Shown here: piece after piece, positions 9,300-17,411 of the stretch
Layout: every line of letters begins with the position of its first letter
Position numbering within the stretch: position 1 is the stretch's first letter
Origin: Bacteroides oleiciplenus YIT 12058
GTDB lineage: Bacteria; Bacteroidota; Bacteroidia; Bacteroidales; Bacteroidaceae
Direction: 5' to 3'
DNA length: 64,000 nucleotides
Assembly: GCF_000315485.1 (NCBI RefSeq)
Contig: NZ_JH992946.1
Location: 339,300 to 403,299 of the forward strand
Program-made: the position numbers and the translations under genes
Notes under the pieces: generated by a model
Told to the model about the DNA's origin: nothing
What the model saw: only the letters and a program-made list of their open reading frames with translations
Database searches by the model: none

Positions 9300-10079
9300 A
9301 TGATGGATTTGATTAAAGAATTTAAAGTAGATTCCCTGAAGGTTTTTGTTTATGAAAATCGGGCAGCAATGGGGGTATCTGCTTATGAACTGTACAAGCA
9401 GAAAGTTTTGCAAATGATGGCTGATAGAAAAGAAAACATCAGGGCAATATATGCTGCTGCCCATTCTCAGAGTGATTTTTTTGAAGCTTTAGCCAATGAC
9501 AGAGAGATCGATTTTAGCCGTATTGATGCTTTCCACATGGATGAATATATGGGGTTGGGTGATGATGCTCCTCAGAACTTTGGCAACTTCTTGAAAAACA
9601 GAATCTTTTCCAAGAAGAATTTCCATACGGTGAATTATGTGAATCCAAGTGCAAAGGATATCAGTGCCGAATGCAAACGGTATGAAAAGCTATTGAGAGA
9701 GGCTCCTCTTGATATCGTCAGTCTTGGTATTGGAGAAAATGGGCATATAGCATTTAATGATCCGCATGAAGCTCGTTTTTACGATCCGCAATGGGTAAGA
9801 GAAACATCTTTGGACGTGGTTTGCCGTCAGCAACAGGTTAATGATAAGGAGTTTTCGCATCTTGACGAAGTTCCTGAAACAGCCCTGACGCTAACGATTC
9901 CGGCATTAATGTCATGTACAACAGTTATTGGAGTTGTTCCTGATATTCGCAAGGCAAAAGCCGTATACGAAACACTGAATGGACCGGTTTCGGAAGCCTG
10001 TCCGGCATCAATACTAAGAATACACAATGATGCAACTTTATTTATAGATAAAGATGCTGCAAGTTTATTGGCAATTTAA
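9300..10079 (+). CDS. Glucosamine-6-phosphate deaminase-like protein (NagB family)
   Basis: A 259-residue cytoplasmic protein without a signal peptide. Family motifs are FHMDEYMGL (Asp81, equivalent to the general base of NagB) and GIGENGHIAFNDP (His149). Compared with the GNDGHIAFNEP block of the E. coli enzyme, the Asp is replaced by Asn147 and the Glu by Asp154, a pattern I associate with NagB-like paralogues. It may act on a different amino-sugar phosphate. The family converts glucosamine-6-P to fructose-6-P and ammonia. Its place inside the run implies that hexosamine is one product of the target glycan. No kinase or deacetylase for that sugar is in the cluster. Confidence 0.82.
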   Translation: MMDLIKEFKVDSLKVFVYENRAAMGVSAYELYKQKVLQMMADRKENIRAIYAAAHSQSDFFEALANDREIDFSRIDAFHMDEYMGLGDDAPQNFGNFLKNRIFSKKNFHTVNYVNPSAKDISAECKRYEKLLREAPLDIVSLGIGENGHIAFNDPHEARFYDPQWVRETSLDVVCRQQQVNDKEFSHLDEVPETALTLTIPALMSCTTVIGVVPDIRKAKAVYETLNGPVSEACPASILRIHNDATLFIDKDAASLLAI

Positions 10080-10092
10080 TACCTTAAATTTT

Positions 10093-13017
10093 ATGAAAGA
10101 TACTTTGAAATTCTTCGTTTTTTTGGTTGTAATGTTGATTCCAGTATCAATGTTTGCACAGGACAAAGGAAACCTTCGTGGAACAATAAAAGATAATGCC
10201 GGTAATACACTTCCGGGAGCTTCTGTTTCAATCAAAGGTAGTACACTTGGAGCAGCATCCAATATGGATGGCGAGTACGTATTGCAGGGAATACCCGTGG
10301 GACAAGTAAACATAGAAGTTAATTATTTAGGATACAAACAAATATCCGAAATCATAACCATCACTGCCGAAAAGACCGTTTTAAAGGATTTTATTATGCA
10401 AGAGAATTCTTATGAATTGGGTGATGTTGTTATCTCGGCTGCCGTTAGCGGGCAACAACGTGCATTAAATCAGCAAAAGGTGGCTGATAATTTGATGCAG
10501 GTTATTTCGGCTGACCAGATGGGTAAGTTCCCCGATCCGAATGTCTCCGATGCTTTGAAACGTTTGAGCGGTATTACGACTGACGGAAAAGAGGTACAGC
10601 TTCGTGGTACTCCAGCCAGTTTCACTAATATCAATATGAATGGTGAACAGATAATGAGTAGTCAGGAATCTGGTAAGCGAAATGAAGCGCTAGATGTTAT
10701 TCCTTCCGACCTGTTGGCTTCGATGGAAGTTCAGAAAACGCTGTTGCCTTCTAATGATGGAGATGCTATTGCAGGAGTTATTAATATGCGTACTGGCACT
10801 GCACGTTCATTGAAACCTAAATTCTCTGTAGACTTGGGAAGTGGATACTCCGGCATACGCGAAAAAGTTAACTATAATGCTAAAGCAGGCTATTCACAAC
10901 GCTTCTTCCCGACCAGCAAGAACTCAAATGGGGTTTTAGGGATTGCTGCAAACTACAGTTTCTTAAGAAATAATAGCGGATATGACCGTTTAGAGGCTGA
11001 AGCATGGGAGCCATACAAACTGACGGAAAAAGCTACAGGTGAGGTCGTTTCCGATGAAACATATATTCCTACGGATTATCGTTACCGTTACCAAACCAGT
11101 ACAACAACCCGTAACGGTATGACATTTGTTGCCGATTGGGCTCCAACTGTAAATACTAAATTTACATTGAGTACCGTTTATAATGAACGTAAAGATGATG
11201 CTGAAAGATATAGAAACCGACTTCGTTTCCGTGACAATGGAAATGGATTTTATTTAATGGAAGACGGTTCTATTGGTTCGGAACGTATGCGTAGTATCAC
11301 GCAGGTTTCAACTCAAAACGAGAAAATACGTAATTTCAATATTAATCTGGATGGAGAGTCTACAATAGGTAGTTGGAAAGTTGATGGAGGATTATTCTAT
11401 ACGTTGTCAAAGCGTAACTATGAAAGTGAGATGATGGGATTCCAGACTCCTGAATGGAGAGCCGGAAAGAAAGTGAATGGTGTTACTATTCCTAAAGGGA
11501 CAGTTGTTGGAGTAATGCCTACTATTTATACTAAATACCTAAGTGGAAAGTATACTTACGTACCAACGGGAAATATGGGAACAGAAGCTCCAGATGCTAT
11601 ATCAAGATATAATCTTTATACAGTGGAAAATAACAATCAAATTACTGAAGGTACTAACTTTACAGTAAGAGCCAACGCTTCGAAAAATTACTATATAAAA
11701 GATTATGCGTCAATATTATCATTTGGGGTTAAAGGTAAATTCATGAATAATACTGGAGAAGTGCCTGTAGGAACAAATACATATTCCTATACGGCAAGTG
11801 ACGCAAATAATTTGAGCAACTTATTATACACTGAACAACTGGATACAAAATTCCTGAAGAATAAACTTCATTTTGGTGTAGCGCCCAGCTTTGATAAGAC
11901 AAAAGCATACATGAACAATCCGGCGAATGCTGGTGATGTTACAGTGAATGAGTACTTTTCAAATATGAACCGTGAAGGAACTTATTATGATACTCAGGAA
12001 AAAGTATTTTCAGGATATGTGATGAATAAGACACAAATTGATAATGTGATGTTGTTGGCCGGTGTACGTGTTGAACATACCCGCGTAAACTACAAGGCAA
12101 ACAAAATAGAACCTTATGTAGATCCGAATGCTCCGATACAGAACGACAATCCGGATGCGTTTAATGCTTATAAAAGTACACTTGTAAGTGAAAAATTGAA
12201 TTATACTAAATTCTTGCCAAACCTTCAGATGAAAGCCGATATGTCTCAGAATACAGTTCTTCGTATATCTTGGACCACTGGATATTCACGTCCTAATATT
12301 CTTGATCTTGTACCCAGTCAAGGCGTCTCTCAGGATTTAGAACGTGTGACTCTTGGAAATCCCGAATTAAAACCAGCTTATGCTAATAATTTCGATATCC
12401 TTATCGAGCAATATTTACCAAGTGTAGGTCTCATCTCGTTGGCTGCATTCCACAAGAATATACAGAAATTCCAATTCTTGAATGAAGGTATTCTGGATGA
12501 TCCTACCAGTAATTATAATGGATGGCAAGTTATACAAACCAAGAATGGTAAATCGGCAAAAGTATTTGGTGCTGAAGTAACATTAAATTCAGCCTTGACT
12601 TTCTTACCTTCATTCTTGAAAAACTTGGTGCTTACAACGAACTATACATATGTGTTTTCACAAGCTACAACAGACAAAGACAGAGGTGTTACTCGTTTGC
12701 CGGGACAAGCTGAAAGTACAGCGAACTTTGCTTTGGCATACTCAACCAAGCGTTTCACACTGCAAGCTTCTATGAATTACATGGGGTCATTCATCAATGC
12801 TTTAGGTTCTAATTCGGAACGTGACATTTGGCAAGATGATCGCTGGCAGTTAGACCTGAACGGATCAGTAAACATATATAAAGGATTAACTTTCTGGGTA
12901 GAAGTTGTAAATGCACTTGACAGTGAAAGTTATGCGTATTTCGGCAACAAAGAACGTGCGTATAAACTTCAATATAATGGTGTAACTGGCCGTGGAGGAT
13001 TTACCTATAGATTCTAG
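10093..13017 (+). CDS. TonB-dependent outer-membrane receptor, non-SusC type, no SusD partner
   Basis: The start is chosen at MKDTLKFFVF (10093), which opens a signal peptide ending SMFAQ; the longer frame overlaps the NagB-like gene. Order of parts in the 974-residue product: a carboxypeptidase-D-like regulatory domain (about 22-105, LRGTIKDNAGNTLPGASVSIKG), a plug (about 110-230, FPDPNVSDALKRLSGITT, VQLRGTPASFTNINMNGEQ), and a 22-strand barrel ending in the aromatic GGFTYRF. The plug resembles the receptors of proteobacterial carbohydrate loci more than SusC. No SusD gene follows. I infer that it imports oligosaccharides released at the surface, with SusD function absent or replaced. Confidence 0.9.
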   Translation: MKDTLKFFVFLVVMLIPVSMFAQDKGNLRGTIKDNAGNTLPGASVSIKGSTLGAASNMDGEYVLQGIPVGQVNIEVNYLGYKQISEIITITAEKTVLKDFIMQENSYELGDVVISAAVSGQQRALNQQKVADNLMQVISADQMGKFPDPNVSDALKRLSGITTDGKEVQLRGTPASFTNINMNGEQIMSSQESGKRNEALDVIPSDLLASMEVQKTLLPSNDGDAIAGVINMRTGTARSLKPKFSVDLGSGYSGIREKVNYNAKAGYSQRFFPTSKNSNGVLGIAANYSFLRNNSGYDRLEAEAWEPYKLTEKATGEVVSDETYIPTDYRYRYQTSTTTRNGMTFVADWAPTVNTKFTLSTVYNERKDDAERYRNRLRFRDNGNGFYLMEDGSIGSERMRSITQVSTQNEKIRNFNINLDGESTIGSWKVDGGLFYTLSKRNYESEMMGFQTPEWRAGKKVNGVTIPKGTVVGVMPTIYTKYLSGKYTYVPTGNMGTEAPDAISRYNLYTVENNNQITEGTNFTVRANASKNYYIKDYASILSFGVKGKFMNNTGEVPVGTNTYSYTASDANNLSNLLYTEQLDTKFLKNKLHFGVAPSFDKTKAYMNNPANAGDVTVNEYFSNMNREGTYYDTQEKVFSGYVMNKTQIDNVMLLAGVRVEHTRVNYKANKIEPYVDPNAPIQNDNPDAFNAYKSTLVSEKLNYTKFLPNLQMKADMSQNTVLRISWTTGYSRPNILDLVPSQGVSQDLERVTLGNPELKPAYANNFDILIEQYLPSVGLISLAAFHKNIQKFQFLNEGILDDPTSNYNGWQVIQTKNGKSAKVFGAEVTLNSALTFLPSFLKNLVLTTNYTYVFSQATTDKDRGVTRLPGQAESTANFALAYSTKRFTLQASMNYMGSFINALGSNSERDIWQDDRWQLDLNGSVNIYKGLTFWVEVVNALDSESYAYFGNKERAYKLQYNGVTGRGGFTYRF

Positions 13018-13039
13018 CGGAAAGTGCCGTTGCTAATTT

Positions 13040-13072
13040 TTCGATGCCATATTGAATCAATATGGCATCGAA
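13040..13072 (+). terminator. Perfect 15-bp hairpin inside the catabolic gene run
   Basis: TTCGATGCCATATTG (13040-13054) pairs perfectly with its reverse complement (13058-13072) around a 3-nt AAT loop and is followed by TTTTC. It lies between the receptor and lyase-GH105 genes. The T-run is short, so it may act as a partial terminator, a processing site or an mRNA stabiliser that sets different levels for the two halves of the operon. Confidence 0.6.
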
Positions 13073-13093
13073 TTTTCAAAAAAATATCAACCT

Positions 13094-15949
13094 ATGAAAG
13101 CAAATACGATTATAATATCCTTCATTCTTAGTTTTATTTTGTCTGTACAATCTTTATACGGACAAGTTAACATACCCGATAAGAGAATACCGCATCCTCG
13201 TATTCTATTAACCGAAAAGGAAAAGGTGCAGTTAGTTGAAAATATATCAAACGATTCTGTTTGGAATGTGTTGCAACAAAATACATTGAAGGGTTGCGAC
13301 CAACTCTTGATTACTACACCTCTTGAAAGAAGGTTAGAAGGCATACGTTTACTTGGGACATCAAGGGAAGCTTTATATCGTATTTTTATGCTTTCGTATG
13401 CTTACCGTACAACGGGTGAAAGCAAATATGCTGAACGTGCCAAAGCCGAGTTATTGGCCGTTTCGCAATATTCGGATTGGAATCCGAGTCATTTTCTGGA
13501 CGTGGCCGAAATGACGTTAGCTGTTTCAATAGGTTACGACTGGTTATATAATATATTAGACAAAGATTCTCGAAAAATAATAAGAAATGCAATTTTAGAA
13601 AAAGGAATCAATCCTTCCTTAGACAGCAAATACAACGGATTCCTGGAAAGGGAAAATAATTGGAATCAGGTATGTAATACGGCTATGGCCTATGCTGCTA
13701 TAGCTATAATGGAAGATCAGCCTAGGCTGGCAAAAGAAATCATTAAACGTTCTATTGAAAGTATCCGTAAACCTATGAAACGATACGGTTCGGATGGGGC
13801 TTATCCAGAAGGGTATGGATATTGGCATTATGGTACTACCTATAATGTGATGCTTTTGGCCTTATTGGAGCAAATGTATGGAACGGACTTTGGTTTATCG
13901 GATATTCCCGGCTTTACAAAAAGTGCATATTACATTATGCATATGATTAGCCCTACACTTCAGCCTTTTAACTTTGGAGACTCCGATTCGGGTATTCGTC
14001 TTAATACATCCATGTTTTGGTTTGCAAAGAAGATGAACGATCCCGGTTTATTAAATTACGAAGTCAATTATCTGCTTAACCTTAAAAAATATAACTATGA
14101 GCAGTATAGTCGTATGTTGCCTTCCATATTTCTTTTCGGACATAATTTTAAATTAGATAAAGCGAAAACCGACAGATTACCCTTGACTTTTGTTGCCCGG
14201 AATGAGACACCCGTGTCATTAATGCGTACAGCTTGGGGTACAAAAGATGCTATTTATATAGGTATAAAAGGCGGTATGCCTTCTGATAATACACATAACC
14301 ATTTGGATCAGGGCTCATTTGTGATTGATGCATTGGGAGTACGTTGGGCTATCGACTTGGGACCACAAGATTATGGAGCACTTGAAAAGCACGGGCTTTC
14401 CATTTGGGATACAACTCAAAACAGCGATCGGTGGAAAATATTCAGGTATACAAACTTAGCCCACAATGTATTTTCTATAAATGATAAACTCTTTGATGTA
14501 AAAGGACGTGCTGAAATCAAATCACATAAGAATACACCGAAGTTAAAGGAAACCCTGATTGACCTGTCATCGTTATATGATGGCCAGCTATCTTATGCTT
14601 CACGCTATATTGCCATTGTAAATGAAGAGTATATTGAAATAAAGGATGAAGTAAGAACTAATACTGAAACTGCAGATTTAACTTGGCGGATGCTTACTAA
14701 AGCTGAAGTGAAAGTTGTGGGTGATGGATTCTTTTTGATACAGGATGGAAAGTCTATATTTGTATCTGTTCCTGCAGGAACAGAACCATTTGTTACATCT
14801 GCGGCTCCTATTAGAGACTTTGATGCGCCTAACCCGAATGTAAGTATCATTGGTTACAAAATGAAACTCGCACCTAAAACGACTCAAACGTTGACAGTGC
14901 GTCTGTTTCCTCAAAGTATGGATAAAATACAGGAAATATGTGACCGTGTTGCTACTTGGCAGATTAAAAACCAATCCTCAGTAAAACATCATGCGTTGGA
15001 TTGGACAAACGGAGCTTGGTATAAAGGTTTGTCGGAGTGGGCAAAAGAAACGTACAATGAAACTTATTTTGATTTCTTAAAAGCACAGGGTGAACGTCAT
15101 GGCTATAACGTTTATTACAGACCTTATCATGCCGATGATATTTGTGTTTCGCAAATGTATTTGGAATTATATAATAGATATGGTAATAAAAACTTTATTG
15201 CGCATACCATAGAGCGGCTCGACTATGTGATAAATAAACCATCGAAAGCACCTTTGGAAAAGAATCATCCCAAAGGTCGAGATGAACGTTGGTCATGGTG
15301 CGACGCGCTTTTCATGGCTCCGCCTGTTTATGCCGGATTGTATAGGCTAACCGGTAATAAAAAGTACACCGACTTCATGGATAAAGAATTCAAAGAATGT
15401 ACTGACTCGCTCTACGATAAAGGGGCAAAACTATATTTTCGGGATTGTACGAAGATTAACCTTCGCGAAGCAAACGGAGAAAAACAATTCTGGGCACGTG
15501 GCAACGGATGGGTATTAGCCGGCATTCCGCTAATCTTAGATAATCTACCTAAAGATTATCACAATAGACAATATTATGTTGATTTGTTCAGGGATTTGGC
15601 CGAAGGTATTTTGAAAACACAAGATGAGAGAGGATCATGGCATGCGAGTTTATTGGATAGTGATTCATACCCTTCACCTGAGAACAGTGCTTCAGCATTC
15701 TTTTGTTATGGCATGGCATGGGGTATAAGGAACGGATTACTTGATAGCGAGACCTATATGGAACCGATGCTTCGGGCATGGGCTACGTTATGCAATTATA
15801 TACATGAAGATGGAAAAATGGGTTATATTCAACCCGTAGGTCATGACCCGAAGCCTGCTGATGAGAACACAACAGACGTGTATGGTGTAGGCGCTTTCCT
15901 CTTAGCTGGATCAGAGATAATGAAATTGGAAAAGAATAATCAAAAATAG
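13094..15949 (+). CDS. Bifunctional heparinase-II/III-like lyase fused to GH105 unsaturated-uronyl hydrolase
   Basis: The start MKANTIIISF (13094) gives a signal peptide ending LYGQ; the longer frame starts inside the hairpin. Residues about 30-370 form an (alpha/alpha) toroid with lyase motifs ENNWNQVCNT and YPEGYGYWHYGTTY (candidate catalytic Tyr). Residues about 370-605 form the beta-sandwich of heparinase II/III-like lyases, with SDNTHNHLDQGSF and LAHNVFS histidines. Residues about 612-945 are a complete GH105 barrel with the catalytic Asp737 in RWSWCDALFMAPPVY and the ARGNGWVLAGI and SWHASLLD blocks. A lyase leaves a delta-4,5 unsaturated uronate at the new non-reducing end, and GH105 hydrolyses such residues, so one chain could do both steps. 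The polymer is unknown. Confidence 0.85.
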   Translation: MKANTIIISFILSFILSVQSLYGQVNIPDKRIPHPRILLTEKEKVQLVENISNDSVWNVLQQNTLKGCDQLLITTPLERRLEGIRLLGTSREALYRIFMLSYAYRTTGESKYAERAKAELLAVSQYSDWNPSHFLDVAEMTLAVSIGYDWLYNILDKDSRKIIRNAILEKGINPSLDSKYNGFLERENNWNQVCNTAMAYAAIAIMEDQPRLAKEIIKRSIESIRKPMKRYGSDGAYPEGYGYWHYGTTYNVMLLALLEQMYGTDFGLSDIPGFTKSAYYIMHMISPTLQPFNFGDSDSGIRLNTSMFWFAKKMNDPGLLNYEVNYLLNLKKYNYEQYSRMLPSIFLFGHNFKLDKAKTDRLPLTFVARNETPVSLMRTAWGTKDAIYIGIKGGMPSDNTHNHLDQGSFVIDALGVRWAIDLGPQDYGALEKHGLSIWDTTQNSDRWKIFRYTNLAHNVFSINDKLFDVKGRAEIKSHKNTPKLKETLIDLSSLYDGQLSYASRYIAIVNEEYIEIKDEVRTNTETADLTWRMLTKAEVKVVGDGFFLIQDGKSIFVSVPAGTEPFVTSAAPIRDFDAPNPNVSIIGYKMKLAPKTTQTLTVRLFPQSMDKIQEICDRVATWQIKNQSSVKHHALDWTNGAWYKGLSEWAKETYNETYFDFLKAQGERHGYNVYYRPYHADDICVSQMYLELYNRYGNKNFIAHTIERLDYVINKPSKAPLEKNHPKGRDERWSWCDALFMAPPVYAGLYRLTGNKKYTDFMDKEFKECTDSLYDKGAKLYFRDCTKINLREANGEKQFWARGNGWVLAGIPLILDNLPKDYHNRQYYVDLFRDLAEGILKTQDERGSWHASLLDSDSYPSPENSASAFFCYGMAWGIRNGLLDSETYMEPMLRAWATLCNYIHEDGKMGYIQPVGHDPKPADENTTDVYGVGAFLLAGSEIMKLEKNNQK

Positions 15950-15982
15950 AAAACAATGAATAGTACACTTAACCATGTAACA

Positions 15983-17401
15983 ATGAATAAAAGAACCAAT
16001 TATCGGTGGGTAATATGTTCTATGCTGTTTTTTGCTACCACCATTAATTATCTGGACCGTCAGGTACTTTCACTTACTTGGAGAGATTTTATTGCTCCGG
16101 AGTTCCACTGGACAAACACCCATTATGGAACAATAACGGCTTTATTCTCCATCTTTTATGCTGTGAGTATGCTGTTTGCCGGAAAATTTATTGATAAGAT
16201 AGGTACAAAGAAAGGCTATTTGTGGGCCATTGGTATCTGGTCTATCGGGGCATGTTTGCACGCTTTTTGTGGTATTATCACATCAGGAGTTGTTGCCGAC
16301 CAATGGCTTGTTGGGTTTGCCGGTGCTAGGGAAGCGATTGCTGCAATTGGCGATACCACTCTCATTGTAACCGTGAGTGTGACATTATTTATCATCGCCC
16401 GTATGATTCTGGCACTTGGCGAGGCTGGTAACTATCCGGCAGCCATAAAAACAACGGCCGAATATTTTCCTAAAAAAGATAGGGCACTGGCTACAAGCCT
16501 TTTTGATTGCGGTTCCGTTGTCGGCGCTTTGGCTGCTCCTGTAACGATCCCGGCCATAGCAGAAGCCTGGGGATGGGAAATGGCTTTCCTTGTGATTGGT
16601 GCACTTGGCTTTATTTGGATGGGGGCGTGGATGTTGATTTATAAAAAGCCACATATGAATTCAAAAGTGAACGAGAGTGAGTTGCAATATATTCATCAGG
16701 ATGGACAGGATACGAAGAAGGAAGAAGAGAAAGTGCCTTATTTGACTTGTCTGAAATATAAGCAAACCTGGGCATTTGCCTTAGGCAAGTTCCTTACAGA
16801 CGGTGTATGGTTTTTCTTCTTATTTTGGACTCCGGCTTATCTAAGTGCCGTATACGATATTAAATCGTCCGATCCAAAGGGGCAATTAGCCATATTTTTG
16901 TTATATCTGATTTCACTAATATCTATTGTAGGCGGCTGGTTGCCATCTTATTTTGTGGACAAGAAAAAGATGAATCCTTATGATGGACGCATGAAAACGA
17001 TGTTGATTTTTGCATCCTTTTTACTGATTGCCCTTTTTGCTCAGCCATTAGGACACATATCTTATTGGATACCGATCATATGCGTGGGTATCGCAATGGC
17101 AGGTCATCAGGCTTGGTCGGCAAACATATTCACTACCGTCAGTGATATGTTTCCAAAAAAAGCGATCGGAACGATTATCGGGATCGGTGGCATGGCCGGA
17201 GGTATTGGCGCGTTTATCATCAATAAAGGTTCGGGCGTATTATTTGATTATGCGGACCAAACGCAAATGGTTTTCATGGGCTTCAAAGGAGAAGAAGCCG
17301 GGTATTTCATTATATTTTCAGTTTGTGCTTTCTCTCACTTGATTGGTTGGGTGGTTATGAAAGCATTGGTTCCTAAATATAAACCGATTACAGATTTATA
17401 A
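15983..17401 (+). CDS. MFS transporter, hexuronate (ExuT)-type
   Basis: A twelve-helix MFS protein. The preferred start is MNKRTNYRWVIC (15983); an ATG at 15956 would add nine residues. The opening TNYRWVICSMLFFATTINYLDRQVLSL is typical of the anion:cation symporter branch that carries hexuronates, as is the KFIDKIGTKKGY loop. An extra segment of about 40 residues (VVADQWLVGFAGAREAIAAIG) lies between helices 3 and 4, as I recall for Bacteroides members. It follows the lyase-GH105 gene by 6-33 bp and precedes the next gene by 10 bp. It probably imports the monomeric uronate or ketouronate released by GH105 across the inner membrane. Confidence 0.87.
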   Translation: MNKRTNYRWVICSMLFFATTINYLDRQVLSLTWRDFIAPEFHWTNTHYGTITALFSIFYAVSMLFAGKFIDKIGTKKGYLWAIGIWSIGACLHAFCGIITSGVVADQWLVGFAGAREAIAAIGDTTLIVTVSVTLFIIARMILALGEAGNYPAAIKTTAEYFPKKDRALATSLFDCGSVVGALAAPVTIPAIAEAWGWEMAFLVIGALGFIWMGAWMLIYKKPHMNSKVNESELQYIHQDGQDTKKEEEKVPYLTCLKYKQTWAFALGKFLTDGVWFFFLFWTPAYLSAVYDIKSSDPKGQLAIFLLYLISLISIVGGWLPSYFVDKKKMNPYDGRMKTMLIFASFLLIALFAQPLGHISYWIPIICVGIAMAGHQAWSANIFTTVSDMFPKKAIGTIIGIGGMAGGIGAFIINKGSGVLFDYADQTQMVFMGFKGEEAGYFIIFSVCAFSHLIGWVVMKALVPKYKPITDL

Positions 17402-17411
17402 AAAAGTTAGA

